From the NCBI GenBank assembly GCA_024803745.1, contig JANJXV010000160.1, positions 1,370,001 through 1,434,000 of the forward strand: DNA of 64,000 nucleotides, given 5' to 3'. Under the pieces are notes generated by a model. The model ran no database searches, was not told the origin of the DNA, and saw nothing but the letters and a program-made list of their open reading frames with translations. Of the stretch, positions 36,961 through 49,500 are shown in pieces. Both the position numbers and the translations under genes were made by a program. The first letter of the stretch is position 1. Every line of letters starts with the position of its first letter. This stretch comes from Megascapheus bottae. Lineage: Eukaryota > Chordata > Mammalia > Rodentia > Geomyidae.

Positions 36961-37554
36961 CTATCAAAGCAAATACGCTTTGCACCAAACAAACGGGTGG
37001 GGGTGGGGGCTCAGTTTCCCTTTGCAGTTTCTCAAAATGTTATCTTTCTTACAAAGAACACATCACAAATGCAAGTCAAGTCTTTGAAGGGTCCCAACAG
37101 TGGGACATAAGTGGCAGAAAAGAACCCAAGACTTCTCCAAATAGCTAGCCAACAGAGAGTAGAATAAGGACTCGTTCTCATCAGTCAGGCACAGTTAGGT
37201 TAACCACAGCAGGTTAGGTCAGGGGAGGTTGACCTTCCTGTACACAGGGTGCTCGTATCCAGTCGTCACTACATACGAAATTTCTAGCATCTTCTAGACC
37301 TTTCTCTGAGAAAGCACACAGCATGCTAATTTCCTTCTCCCTCAAATTATCTACTTCAGTGGCCATGTTGGTGTTTAAAAAGAAAACCTGCGCAGATCCC
37401 GACTTTTTCCAAATGATTTTGACATCCCTACAAACCAGTCCTTCATCTTCGGAAGGATGATGGAGTTCTACACTCTCTAAACCCCCTGCACCACACCCAT
37501 CTCTCTCTCTGTGGGTCTATCGAACACCCTGGGTCACACTTAGGTAGAACTTAG
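36961..37554. other. Unassigned DNA
   Basis: No gene. There is a G-rich patch at 36995-37009. Confidence 0.4.
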
Positions 37555-37758
37555 GGCTTTGAGTTCTCCTTTAGTTTCATTGCTCAAGGCTGACACTCTA
37601 CCACCTGACCCACTCTTTCACTTCTGGCTTTGGGCTCATTCCTTGGAGAGAGTGTCACAGACTTTTCTAGCGAGGGTGGCTTTGAACTGTGGCCCTCAGA
37701 TCTCAGCCTCCTGAGTAGCTGGGATTACAGGCATGAGTCACTGGCTTCTGGCTTCTCT
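37555..37758 (-). repeat. B1/Geo-type composite SINE
   Basis: Minus-strand copy with a degraded right arm ('attgctcaaggctgacactc') and a well-kept B1 arm ('cagatctcagcctcctgag', 'tagctgggattacaggcat'). Confidence 0.8.
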
Positions 37759-37889
37759 TCACCTTCCTGAGGGGATGAAGTCTGCCCCCTTCAGGGGCTC
37801 TCTACAATGACCTCACAGTGAAATCACCTACGGAAGTTGAAAAACTACCAAGTATCTTGCCGATCTCTGGGAGAGCCCTCAGGGTTGTG

Positions 37890-38330
37890 GTGGCAGCATT
37901 TGGTGGTGGTTTGGTATTCGTGTGAGTGTTTCATAATAGCACAGGCCTGGCACCGAGTTTGGTGTATACAATCCTTTGCCATTTAGCTCTTCAGCATTCT
38001 GTATGTTAACATTTTACCTTTAGCAGACTTTCTCCTATAACCATTAAGAGGAGTCACTAAAATATCACTTGTCCCCAAAACCCAAACAAATCTTCCTTAG
38101 TGGAAGCTTCTATCTATCAGATAGGTGCATAAAAGATTTTACAAATAAATACGAAGCTCGAGCAATAACTCCCTCGTATGGAATCAGTGACTCACCCATT
38201 TTTACCCCTCCACGGCTAGTGCTTATCTGCTCCCAAACCTGGCCTGCTTTGCTTTATGGTGATTGTTTTTCTTCAGCATGTTTTAATCGGGCAAAGGGCT
38301 CTCCCCAGGTTGACTCTTAAGGGCACACAT
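37890..38330. other. Candidate conserved non-coding block
   Basis: Repeat-free, AT/GC-balanced stretch with words such as 'taaaatatcacttgtcccc', 'tgctttgctttatggtgatt' and 'cagcatgttttaatcggg'. It includes an 83-codon frame with no domain. Only the lack of repeats and the motif-rich look support it. Confidence 0.2.
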
Positions 38331-39149
38331 GGCAATGTAGCCAGATTAACCTCATCTCTTGCTCTCGCTCCTTCCCATTCCCCTCTCCTCCACCCCTCGA
38401 GTAAACAGCTCTTCCGGTAAGTTTCCTTATGCTCTCTGCACACATAGGCATCATGATATTATTTGTCCTCCATCACTCTTTCCTTCTCCCCCCTCCCCAG
38501 CCAGCCAGGCCCCTTCCCTGGGATTTGGTCATCTGTAGACACCTTAGCAAAACTGCATTATTCCTGACATCCACCCCATTTGCTTCCGGAACCAGTCAGG
38601 GGAAGCCTCATTCCTGCTCCTTTCACCTTGCTTGACTTGTCCACCTTCACGGTGATTTCTATGTATCTGAATATCAGGCGAGTGAGGGTTTCGGTGTAAT
38701 GAGACTAGACGGATTCTGATTCTTCCTCTTTATTATCTTGAAAGCCATATTAACCTAGTCTAGGCCGATCTTATAATAAAAGCTGCAGGGAGAGTAGACT
38801 GATGGAGATAAAGCAATTCCTTGCTTGGAAGTATCATCTCTCGTGCTGATCCCCCATCACTTAAAATCAATTCTCAGCATGTAGGGTACAGCTCTTGTTC
38901 TCCATGTTAATAATACCCACGGTCCAGGGCCTGATGATATCCTAGAGGCAGAGGAATGTGACACCACTGACTTCGTATGAGAGGTAAAGAGAAAGGCAAG
39001 GTTCATTCTGGACCTAAACAGGTGAACAGCAGGGTTGCTATTGAGGATGAAGAGAATAGACTTTCCATTCAGAGGACAGAAGGCCTGAAGAGACAGTAGA
39101 GCATTGATACGTTTTATAATTAGCAGATGGACCAGCATTGTCCGTGCGT
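38331..39149. other. Unassigned DNA
   Basis: Unique-looking DNA. A splice-donor-like 'ccggtaagtttcc' at about 38415 has no convincing partner exon. Confidence 0.4.
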
Positions 39150-39305
39150 CTTGCGCTGTTCTAAGATCTCACCATTGCTCCATTGAATTCTCACACTGAG
39201 AGCAAAGAGCCATTGTGCTCAGAGCTGTGATCACACAGACGGGGAAACAGGGATTATGGAGAACTGTCCTAGAGTTACACATCTCAATTAAGACAGGATT
39301 TCATT
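39150..39305 (+). repeat. MIR fragment
   Basis: 'gaattctcacactgagagc', 'cacagacggggaaacaggga' and 'cctagagttacacatctcaa' follow MIR order, strongly diverged. Confidence 0.45.
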
Positions 39306-39315
39306 CTAAATAATA

Positions 39316-39718
39316 AGACCAGGCACTGGTGACTCACTTATATAATCTTAGCTACTCAGGAAAATGAGGTATGATTATCAGTTCCAAGCCCATAGGACTC
39401 TTTTTTTTTGTGGGTCATGGGGCTTGAACTTGGCCTGGGTGCTATCCCTGAGCTCTTCAGCTCAAGGCTACCACCCTACCCTTGAGCTCAGCCCCATTTC
39501 CCATTTTCAAGAGATTAATTGGAGGGAAGAGCCTCAGATCCTTTTGTGCCTGGGCTGGCTTTGAACCTTGATCCTCAGATCTCAGCCTCCTGAGTAGCTA
39601 GGAATTACAGGCATGAGCCACGGGCACCTGTCTCCCGGAGACTCTCATCTCCAATTTCACACCAAAAAGCCAGAAGTGACTCAAGTAATAGGGCACTAGT
39701 ATTGAGCAAAAAGTTCAG
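39316..39718 (+). repeat. B1/Geo-type SINE split by a later SINE
   Basis: The left part (39316-39397: 'ccaggcactggtgactcac', 'tagctactcaggaaaatgag') and right part (39643-39718: 'gagactctcatctccaattt', 'aagccagaagtgactcaagt') are one plus-strand element, interrupted by the minus-strand SINE at 39398-39642. Removing the insert restores the usual arm order. Confidence 0.75.
39398..39642 (-). repeat. B1/Geo-type SINE nested inside another SINE
   Basis: Full minus-strand element from poly-T at 39400 through 'cttcagctcaaggctaccac', 'tcagatctcagcctcctgag' and 'attacaggcatgagccacg'. It lies in the B1 arm of the opposite-oriented copy, so the two form a large inverted repeat. Confidence 0.85.
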
Positions 39719-39721
39719 AGA

Positions 39722-39990
39722 TAGACAGGTGTGGCGTAATCCTAGCTACTTATGAGGTTGAGCGTGAGGATTGCAGTTCAAAGCTGGTCTGTGGCTCAAG
39801 GGGTAGTGCAGTAGCCTTGAGCTGAAGAGCTCAGGGACAATACCCAGGCCCAGAGTTCAAGCCTCAGGTCCTATTAAAAAAAAAAGGTCTGAGACAGTAC
39901 CCAGGCCCTGAGTTCAAGCCCCAGGACCAGCAATGCATGTGCACATACACACATGTGCACATACACACACAGACACACATGCACACACAT
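39722..39990 (+). repeat. B1/Geo-type SINE plus extra right-arm end and CA tail
   Basis: 39722-39883 is a shortened plus-strand element ('gtaatcctagctacttatg', 'agtagccttgagctgaagag') ending in A10. A second right-arm end follows at 39887-39935 ('gacagtacccaggccctgag', 'ccccaggaccagcaatgcat') and runs into a CA-rich tail to about 39990. Confidence 0.75.
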
Positions 39991-40736
39991 GATGGCATCT
40001 CCTTTTATGCCTACTCCCAATCCTTTTGTCATAGCACACAGGACAAAGAACCACCAATTTAAAGTATGAAGCAGCTGTCTGGACCTCTTATCAAGAAGAC
40101 ACAGCCTTAGGCCCACAGGCTGGCAGGGAAGGCACGCACAGATGAGGCTCTGAAATGACACCCCCACTTTGCAGGAGAAGCGATTGTCAGAACCATGGAC
40201 AGGACGCTTCTGGACTAATTCCTGTTTTCTGATCATTAGGAGAACAATAATAAAAACTCAGACAGGTCTTGTTAAGAGTCAAGCGCACTCTCGCTCCAAT
40301 TCCCTACATTCTTCTAATCCACCATCTCGCACTGGAGGTACTATCAGAGCATCCTGGAAACTATAAAGTCCTGAGACAACGGGGTAACAGGTTCAAGAGG
40401 CTGTTCCTAATATACAGACAAACTTCAAGAGCAGAGAAATCTCCCCTGGGAAAGCCACTCTGCTGTCATTGTTCCCTTGTTTTCTAGGTAGTTACAGCAA
40501 CTGCTCTGCCCAGGTAAAAAATGATGAGAGCCCATTGAATTTGTATAACACTGAACTTATAAAGCTCCCTCACAAGTATTGAAAAAAGTATCACCAAAGT
40601 GTGATAACAGAGGCCACAGGAGACATGTAAGATGTGTCTGGGTAGTGTGAGAGTAAAAAAAAAATCATCCTCTTAATGCATTTTAGGGAAAATATAATTA
40701 GCAAGTGAAAATCATGATTTCACAGGTTTTATTTCT
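39991..40736. other. Unassigned DNA
   Basis: Unique-looking, no gene. Confidence 0.4.
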
Positions 40737-40752
40737 CCTGATCAACTCCTTT

Positions 40753-40941
40753 TTTTTGCCAGCCCTGGGCTTGAGCTCAGGGCCTGAGCACTGTCCTTGG
40801 ACTTTCTCAAGGCTAGAGCTCTACCACTTGAGCCTCAGCACCACTTCCAGTTTTTTTCTATGTATGTGGTACCGAGGAATCGAACCCTGGTCTTCGCAAA
40901 TGCCAGGCAAGCACTTTAACCAGTAGGCCAAACTCCCGGTC
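40753..40941 (-). repeat. IDL-Geo-type dimeric SINE with 16-bp target duplication
   Basis: Complete minus-strand dimer flanked by perfect repeats 'cctgatcaactccttt' at 40737-40752 and 40942-40957. Sequence is close to the copies at 22445 and 50018, so it is a recent insertion. Confidence 0.9.
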
Positions 40942-40957
40942 CCTGATCAACTCCTTT

Positions 40958-41439
40958 CTGTGTGTTGATTTAAAGGGAAGTGGGTAGGATTGGATAAGGA
41001 ATGTTGATGCATTTTTTTTTAAGGACGATCGAAGTCTGAAGAGTGCTGGGTGATTTTTACAGAGTTACAATCTGGAGTAAGCAAACTGTCATTGGTTCTT
41101 AGCTCTGTTGTGTGGGTTAGGAAATCTCAGAAGGGGGTGTTTAAGCAACTCACCCCCTTATTAGTGATTTCTATACATGATTTGCACAAAAGACTTACGT
41201 TGTTTTGAACCTACATAGAAGGTAAACTGAGTACACACTATGTGTAGTTGTCTCAACTATTAAGTCTGTTATGTAGACTCATCACCTCCAATTGGCCTTC
41301 CTTCTTCCTTCCCAAGATAGGATAGCAACCTTGGTGAGTCCAATTTTAAAGTGGTGGCCTTTCAGTTCCTTCCATTTTCCCACAAATAACATGATGGCTT
41401 TGAAAGGTCCACAGTAAACAGGTGTGTGCAGCTGTACGC
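40958..41439. other. Unassigned DNA
   Basis: Nothing recognised. Confidence 0.4.
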
Positions 41440-41610
41440 TATCTTTCATTCATTCTGGTAGCTGCCCAGGAGTGTTAGTCCAGGGCCAAGGGATAGTTGT
41501 ATCTTTAGTTTTATGGGTTTTTTTAACTTCCTAGATAGTGGCTACACTGGTCTGCATTCTAACCAACAGTGAAATGCAACATTTGTCAGGCTAATGGATC
41601 TCCTGTCTAA
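41440..41610 (-). repeat. Old L1 fragment
   Basis: 'agatagtggctacactggtc' and 'tgcattctaaccaacagtga' resemble the antisense L1 segment 'tagtggctgtactaatttacattcccaccaacagtg'. The same region of L1 appears at 9440. Confidence 0.5.
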
Positions 41611-42739
41611 AAACAGAGACTGGGGGTGTCAGGGGAAAGGGGAGGAAGACATAAGGAGAAAGAGAGGAAAAGGAGAGAGTAGTCTTGCCATGTGACTGGC
41701 TGGTCCTGTTAATGTAATGAGGAGGTCCTGGCAAGTTGATGTTTTTCTCATATCAGAGCAATGGGGGACGGAGGGAGTAGTTAAAAGTGGTAAGAACAAA
41801 ACAGACACACAGAGAAGATCTCATTTAATAGCTAGAAGAAAAAAAAGTCCTCGTGGAATTTAAGTGTGGCTGTTCCCGTGTGCTTCTGGAACCTAAGTAA
41901 TGTATAACAAATCTTCTCCTTTTGTCTCTGCTAATCTGGGTAACTCACAGCCCAAAGATCTTAAGCCATCATAATTTGGTATAGACTATGAGGAGGGGAA
42001 GGAATGCAAAGAAACAGGAATCCTCTGGCAGGCACCACGTAGCGATTTATAATCCAGGAAACGCGACAGAAGTTATCTGAGGCTGACAGTCAGACACAGG
42101 TCAACTTGAAACCCACACTCAGAAAGCTGTTCCCTGCCAACCATCATCATCTTTGCTTTTGATCAGTGCAAATGAAACACGAATATGTCATCTGGGAATT
42201 TGTCAGGTGTCTCTCCACCGATCAGAATCACCAATCCTGTCTTAGAACTAGAAGAGATCTTAGAAGACTCAGGGAGAGATTGTCAAGGTCATGCCCTTCA
42301 AGACCCAGGCAGGGTCCCAGCTGTCACGTAGTCATCCTCTCCTGACTTCTCCCCTTACTTGTGGCTTAGGGAGGGAGAAAAAGAGTTCTTCTCGCCCATC
42401 CAAGCCAGCGTGGAGCCATTTCCATACTCCTGGCTATCCATGAGGACTAAGGTACATTCCAATTACCATATTTAATCCTCACATCTCTCCATAAAGGTGG
42501 GTGGGAAGGAAAGGTCAGAACTCTGAATACAAAAAAAAGGAAAAAGTTCACTGGGGCATGTGCTTTGAAAGTGTCTCTAAAAGAAAAACGCTTACCACAA
42601 AAAAAACTAGGTCATTGAATTGAAATGCAACAGGATCCTCATTAAAAGTTGGATGTTTCCTCATATGAATCCCCAAAATAGAGGGATGTGAGAAGGACAT
42701 TCTATTTTGGGGGGAGATTATAGGAAAAAGTTGGGGCTT
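41611..42739. other. Unassigned DNA
   Basis: No named element. It includes a GGAGA-rich patch around 41635-41680. Confidence 0.4.
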
Positions 42740-42895
42740 TGGAGCTGGACCCATTTGAGTTCAAAGTTTATTTTAGTGTTGTTGCTTGGTTAGTTTAGTG
42801 GTCTCCAGCCAACCATAACCCTTTTCTGAACCTCAACTTACCTTCGCAACACTTTTAAATGGAGTTAAAATGCCTAGTTCATTGGGTTGATTTAA
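42740..42895 (-). repeat. MIR element
   Basis: 'ctttggagctggacccattt', 'gagttcaaagttt', 'cttttctgaacctcaactta' and 'aaatggagttaaaatgcc' are a reversed MIR in order, ending in a poly-A run where a SINE inserted. Confidence 0.65.
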
Positions 42896-42907
42896 AAAAA
42901 AAAAAAC

Positions 42908-43152
42908 GAAGCCGGTTGCAGTGGCTCACGCCTGTCATCCTAGCTACTCAGGAGGCTGAGATCTGAGGATCAAGGTTCAAAGCCATCCCAGGCACAAAAG
43001 GACCCGAGACTCTTATCTCCAATTAACCTCTAGAAAATGGGAAGTGGGGCTTGGCTCAAGGGTAGGGCAGTAGCCTTGAGCTGAAGGGTTCAAGGACAGC
43101 ACCCAGGCTGAGTACAAACCCCACAACCCCCACACACCTACACACACATACA
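42908..43152 (+). repeat. B1/Geo-type composite SINE, nearly complete
   Basis: A good reference copy of this family: 'gccggttgcagtggctcacg', 'cctagctactcaggaggctg', 'tcttatctccaattaacctc' (joint), 'agtagccttgagctgaaggg' and 'caaggacagcacccaggctg'. It runs into an ACACAC tail at 43129-43152. Confidence 0.9.
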
Positions 43153-44114
43153 CAAATACGATTCTTATGATAGGTCTGCAAAGTGTCTAGCCCACAGCAT
43201 ATGCTCAAGGAAATGGTGGGATCTTCTTTCCATACACCATGAACCTCTGGCATGATCCCAAAATGACATATATCTTATTCCCAGACATGGGTGGGTCTGT
43301 GTTCCACTTTTTGATTGGATAGTGCTATGAAATTACATCACCTTTCAGTCCTCAGTTTTCTTCTCTGTTAGAAAACACTACTACTAATAATAATAATAGC
43401 ACAACCTCCAGGAAGCAGACGTTGATGTTTTCCTGCCCCACATCCACTTTTTCTTCCTTTCTTCATGGCATCATGTAGCTCTTGGGACACCTTTCCTAAG
43501 TGGACTGACCCCACCCTCAGCTCCAAAAGTGACCTGCTTCAGGTAGAAGGAATTCCATTCAGCTCATGGGCTCAAGGCTCACCATGGGGCATTATTTTGA
43601 CCAATGAACACGAACAAGGGATTTCTGGGAAAAGTTTCACCCTCTCAACAGTCTCTTATTTCGGGATGTCATCTGGTCTGTATCCCCTAATGTTCAGGAC
43701 TGCCACATACACTTGGTGGCTAGCCCATGGGTAAAGCCAACATGGGGCAAAACAAAAGAGAGACACTGAAACAAAATCGCAAACTCTGGGTCCTCTGATC
43801 CCCTGCATCAGCCTACACAGAAGAAGGAATCTTGTCTGAGTTTCCTGTTCCAGATAGCAATAAATGACATCATCATTTGAAATATCTGAACTTGCCATTT
43901 CTGTCAAAAGCATCTGATCTCAGAGCATTCTCGATTATGAAGTGACACATACATCGTTCGTTTCCAGTCAACTGTTGTGCCCGGCAACTTCACTAACAAA
44001 TGATTAGCTCTTGTCACAAATGTCTTCTTTTCTAGCCTCTTTTCTAGCCAGATCACTGCTTGCAGTATTTGTTTTTCTTCAAATGGCAGCAATGATTTAT
44101 AAAAATAGTAACAT
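43153..44114. other. Unassigned DNA
   Basis: Overlapping short frames without domains; an (AAT)n patch at 43384-43398. The 43280-43740 part may be an old LTR or DNA-transposon remnant, but no diagnostic end is visible. Confidence 0.35.
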
Positions 44115-44290
44115 CCCATACTACTTATGGGCCAGACTCAATTTTATGTATACAGCATATTGAATCTTCACAATAACCACGTAACATGGATATTATCATC
44201 ACCTCCATGGCTAGAATGAGGCTCAGAGAGATCAAATGCTTTTTCCCTGAGGTCACACAAATGGTAAGTGACAGGGACTAAAGTTCACAG
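44115..44290 (+). repeat. MIR element
   Basis: Almost full-length core: 'cttatgggccagactcaatt', 'ttgaatcttcacaataacca', 'gatattatcatcacctccat', 'gaatgaggctcagagagatc', 'tgaggtcacacaaatggtaa' and 'gtgacagggactaaagttca'. Confidence 0.8.
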
Positions 44291-44639
44291 CAGAAAGGAG
44301 AGGAAGATCACCAAGAAATTTAATCTACTCCACATCCCCCCCCAACCATGTAGAAATTAAATCTAGCCCTTCTTCATCTCCCCTAGCAGCTAAGCAAAGT
44401 AGAAGGAAGAGAGGAGGAACTGCCATAAAAGTGAAGAGGGAAATGATGTGGCAGCCAGAGATGTGAGCGGGACATATCCTCTTACATGGGGACTCAATTG
44501 GCTACCTGCAAACTAGAGATGCGAAGCCACAGCTACGAGGCAAGATTATTGTCTGGTCTAAGGAAAACAATTCACATTCGATGTGTGGCCTGGAGCCTCA
44601 GAAAACTATGGGAGATGAATCATGATAGTACACGAGCCT
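44291..44639. other. Unassigned DNA
   Basis: Purine-rich patch around 44398-44420; otherwise nothing recognised. Confidence 0.4.
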
Positions 44640-44910
44640 TATTTTACCTTCCTCCCTGCTTACTGGTCACCTGCTTTGTCTCATTTAGTGATGACATGCA
44701 AACGAAGCAAGACCTGACAGATTGCCTGAATGTCAACCAAATTGGCACTTATCACTTCAATTTAAATCCCCTTTCCTAGCTCTCCCCACTGAGGAGTCTG
44801 ATGATAATTCTCTTCTAGGTCTTCATTTCATAAGCAGGGCCAATTTGACTCATTATCTCCCTGTCAGCACAAAGATAATGAAAACCAGATGTCATCACTG
44901 ACTTATCCCT
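44640..44910. other. Candidate conserved non-coding block
   Basis: Repeat-free with words such as 'gatgacatgcaaacgaagca', 'aaattggcacttatcacttc', 'aatttgactcattatctccc' and 'cacaaagataatgaaaacc'. The AP-1/bZIP-like and GATA-like words are common, so this is only a candidate. Confidence 0.25.
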
Positions 44911-45629
44911 GGCTCAGAACACAATCTGGGATGGAGAGAGAAAGTGAAGGGTGAATTCCCTGGTGGGCAAGCTGTTAACCTTGAAGACAAAATTCAAGGA
45001 TTCTGAGACACGCCCAGCCCTCACTAAAGGCTGTCCATCTCTGGCAGCTCCTGGGCAATTCGGGTAAGGACCACGGAAGCCAGGACACAAACAGTACAGC
45101 CAAAAGAGCTTTGGATAAACAATATGATACGAGACACTATCAAATAACATATACAACACACACACAAGGGTAAAAAAAATCAAGTGCATCATGGAAGGGG
45201 TTGGGGGGGGATTGTTTTTCTCCTATTAGCTTTGTTGATAAAATAAATAACTTTTGTTTTAAAGTGTGTTTGCTGTGCAAGTATCCTAAAGTTTCTTTCC
45301 ATCTTTTGAGTTCAGGATTCTTCAATGATGGCACATGATCTTGTCCGCTATGCAGAGTAAGGGAACAGTGCTAAAAAGTCATTAATATCTTTGAGGGAGT
45401 AGATTTAGCAGGCGCTTGAAATGGCCTTTCAAGAGCTTGCCTTTCTTCTGTTCCCTCTCTCCTCTGTCTCTGGCTCTGTTTGTCTAGCTCTCTCATCATC
45501 ATCCTGTGGCAATACCTCAGGTGAGAAGACAACACTGCTGTTCTGACACTGAATGTCTTCATCCAGCCGAACATGCACCCAGGTCCCTGCCCTCCCCTCT
45601 TCCTCCCCCTGGCCAGAACACTTGATAGA
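44911..45629. other. Unassigned DNA
   Basis: No repeat or gene assigned. A G9 run lies at 45202. Confidence 0.4.
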
Positions 45630-45850
45630 CCTCACAAGAGAAAAAAAATGGTGTTATTATTCAGCCGCTTGAAGTAGCCAGTCTCTTCCAAACCATTTCA
45701 TCCGTCACATCTTCTCGACTGTCAGAAAAAGACATATTGCAAACAATAGCAATTGTGTCCTTTGTGAGGGGGGAAAAATAAAAGAATTGTAAAGGTCTGT
45801 CCATATCCATGGGAACCTTTGTTGTCAAGGGCACTGCATGTTTTGAGGCC
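45630..45850. other. Candidate conserved non-coding block
   Basis: Repeat-free with 'ttattattcagccgcttgaa', 'ttgcaaacaatagcaattgt' (SOX-like ACAATAG) and 'aacctttgttgtcaagggc'. Enhancer-like appearance only. Confidence 0.22.
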
Positions 45851-46084
45851 TCCTATCTCAGTGTTCCTGATGGGCTGCAGGGGAAAGGGTGGGCTCCAAC
45901 ATCACAGCTAGGTTCAGCGCAGAAGCAAGAGACAAGATGAAAAGGCCATCACAAATGAGGGAGTCTGGCCCATTTCTCTGAGCTGTGGAGTGCCAACTAC
46001 AGAAACATGGCAGACAGAAGTCATTCCTGAAGAAAATCACTACGGAAACTCTTGCACTCGTTCAATTGGAGGGATCCATTCTCT

Positions 46085-46096
46085 CCACCAGATGGC
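46085..46096 (+). promoter_or_regulatory. CTCF-core-like site
   Basis: CCACCAGATGGC matches the CTCF core consensus CCASYAGRKGGC at every position. It lies in repeat-free sequence. Occupancy cannot be inferred from one core match, and a 12-bp consensus is expected by chance now and then. Confidence 0.35.
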
Positions 46097-46539
46097 ATCT
46101 TTGGTTGTTTAAAGGGTGGCAAGCAGGATTCCACACAAAACTTTAATAACAATGCCTTTGGCCAGCAGCAATGAAAAGGGATTTTTTTTAATTTAAAGGG
46201 CTACTGGGTTAAGAAACTCACTTCCAGTGGGTTTGTTGCAATGGGGGAACTATGGCAGAACCTGGAAGTTGGTCTACCTGACGTCCTCATGGGCTTCTGA
46301 GATAACACTTGTTTAGAAGAAGGGAAGGCCTGGCAGCCAAAGCTTCAGCTCTGTTGATGTCAGGTTTTCATGTGGCAACAGATTTCCCCATGGCAGTTCA
46401 AGGCCATTCAAGTCTTATTTTCAATCCAGTCCTTTGATTTTATTTTTCTCATCGATGCCCAGTGTATATGTCTGTAGCATGCTCATATGTGTGTGTGTAT
46501 ATTTCTGCACATATACACAAAGAATTCATGCATGTGTGT

Positions 46540-46586
<47 letters not shown>
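46540..46586. repeat. (CA)n microsatellite
   Basis: About 23 uninterrupted CA units. Confidence 0.95.
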
Positions 46587-46589
<3 letters not shown>

Positions 46590-49500
46590 CCCTTGCACCA
46601 ACAAGCACTCATAATGTTCCCCTCTCTTGTTCCTCCCACCTCTGTACACATCAGCCTAACTTATAACTTCCATTTCAAGGCTGGACAACTTTCTTTGGTT
46701 CCCTAAAGCTACCCAGGTGGCAGGTAAGAAATATCCAAGAATTTGAGTTCCTAAAAGCTGTTCTCAGCCACCAGGACAGTTGGGGACTGGGTTTATCAAT
46801 AGCCCAGGAAGCAAAAAATCAATGGCAAAGTGACAATAAACAACTACACACACCTATCAAGCTGGCCAATCAGAGATTCCTCTTCAAATGAGCTACAAAT
46901 GATTGGCTTCAGGGAAGAACACGGGATATAAGCTGGACTAGTCAGACTTCTTTGTGGGTCTTCTAATTTGAATATAAGGAGTCGGGGTGGGGATTTCTTG
47001 CCAAACTGGTCAAATAGAAATTTGATGTAGCCAGTCATAGGGAGCCTGAATTAAGAGATATAGAAAGACTCCCTGCCAATCCCCCCAAAAACTGTTTCTT
47101 CATCCCTCTTTCCTATATCCAGGTACTTCCTTTATGTACCTCTTTTTGCTTAAGCCTGTTTCAGATAGACTTGGTCACTTATAACTCCTGCAACCCCAGC
47201 AGGTCTTTCCAAGGAAAATGTTAAGCTTCTTTAGGCCGAACCACAGCGTCCTGTGCCAACGTATCTTTGTCCCTATAGGATATATTTAGAATTAAAGGAT
47301 GGAAATTTATTTTGGGTATGGCCTCCCAGATTTATGGAGGTTGAGAAGCCCCACAGCCAGCCACCTGCAAACTGGAGAATAAGACAAACCAGTGCCAAAA
47401 TTCTGTCCATGTACAAAGAAAACAGCCCTTGTGTCCAAAAGCTGAATGTCCTCGACCAAGAAGAGAGAGAAAACAAAATCTCCCTTTCTTCCTTTTGTTC
47501 CTCTCCAGGGTCCCTCTGTGGACTGAATAATGTTCACCCGCATGCATGAGAAAGGGTCTTCTTAAGTCAGTCCACTGATTTAAACTGGAATTGCCTCTGG
47601 AAAAACGTCCATAGACACATGTGGGAAGGATGCCATCTCATCTGACTTGGCGTGCCTATGGCCAGTAAAATTGATAATGAAGTTGATTGTCATATGTTGA
47701 AAAGACCACAAAAACACAGTGATCCACTAGCCAAACCTGGAAGAGATTGAAGCATGATGTAGCTGATGCCTAGAAGGAAGAGCTCGCTGTGTGGTAGATA
47801 TTAGATTTGAGAATGGTGATGAGAAGAAATGAACCACGGGAAGATCCAGAATATTCCAGGAGAGAGCTTGGAGGAGCAGAAAGAAAGCATGGTGGCTAGA
47901 CAAGGGAGAAAGGCGCAAGGGTCCACATCAACTGGCTACATTTAAGCTCTATAGGAATCGTTCTCCAGTTCTCAGGGTCTCCCCTATCCTGGACCTCAGT
48001 TTCCCCGTGCTTGTATCAAAAAAGTTAAACTAGACAAAGAATAAGCACAACGCTGGTTCTATGGTTTGCATTTTCTGAAATCATAGGATTCAAATCCAGT
48101 TTCCCCCACTTAAGCCCTAAGAAAATACCCCCAGCATCATGTGTCACATTGCAAGCCCTGAGCGTGAGACGGTGAAAGACACAGCTTAAGCTAGGGGTTT
48201 TCAGTGTGTTCTCTCAGATATGCGGGTTTGTCTAAATGTAAACAAAGCAGTTTTTACAGGTAAGAGGCTAGATTTTTCTGACTCCAGGTTTTTCCAAGAA
48301 TTTCAGATACACAAGGATGCTTGTAAAAAACAACTTCCTACCTGTGTTTTGAAAAGTACTCCCCTTTAAAAATAAAATGACAGGAAGTGCTCACTGTGAA
48401 GGTGTCGGGAGAAACTAGTTAATTATCTCTCCCTTTCTCTGTCTCTCTTTCCCTCTCCTCCCACCCTCTCTGAGATAGGATCTTGCATCTTTACTATCAT
48501 GACCAAATACATTCTGCTTACAAAGCATGATGACAAAGAAGCAAAGCAGAACGTATTTGGTCCAAGAAGTAATAGAAGACAAAGATAAAAATCAACTGAA
48601 GACCTCTGCCCCTCTTTTTCTCTCACACACACACACCTCAAATACTCCCCTCAGATAGACCCAAGCACAACAGATGTACAACTGCTAATGATGCTCACTA
48701 ACACAAGCTTCTATTCAAAGGCTTTCAACCCAAGTATTGATGTGACACACCCCTGTTCACACATGCGTACATATTCTTATGTGTCTGAGTACATCTGTGA
48801 AAAGCAAGCAAATCTACTCAGGTGCTTACGTATACATCCAAACGCAAAACTTACATGTGCCTGCCCTAAGGAGCTCACATACTCACAAATGCACACATGA
48901 TACAAACAAACCTATAACTTAACAGCAAAGTTGTGATTTGCATGCATCTAGGCTTGCCCTTAAATCCTGAGATACACAGACATCTGAAGACATGAGACAG
49001 GCCCACATACGTGAATACATATTCAACTAGGGATGTAGACATACAATACACACAATCTCACTACCTCCTGGTACACACAACACACAGACACAATCACTGT
49101 ACCAGCATGCATGCGTGTGCACACACACACACAAGTTCATATTGCTTCCTGAATGACCTAAACAACAGAAATATAATTATTAAAAGGTTAGGCATGCATT
49201 TTGCTTCTGCTTTGTGGCTTTTTTTTTGCTCTTAAATAGAAAAATCAATCATATCAAAGCGAGGGAAGTAGTAATAAAATAAGATGCAGGCTCCTTGAAA
49301 CTAAAGGCCTGGTGTCCATGTCTGTGAAGAAAAGGAGGCTGAGTTCGGGTTCTACCGGGAACTAACTGGCTGGGGGATGGGAGGGTTTCATCAATTTCTG
49401 GCCAGAGGGAGTCATTCGGTCCCACACCTTCATATTAATTGCATCTCACATTTGTGATTCCTTTTAACTTTTGGGAGGAGTGGAGGGGTGGAAGACTCTC

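Noticed and set aside
39887..39990. Possible CRISPR-like or satellite repetition of SINE ends
   Set aside because: Repeated words are SINE right arms in tandem; no spacers of constant length exist in this eukaryotic window.
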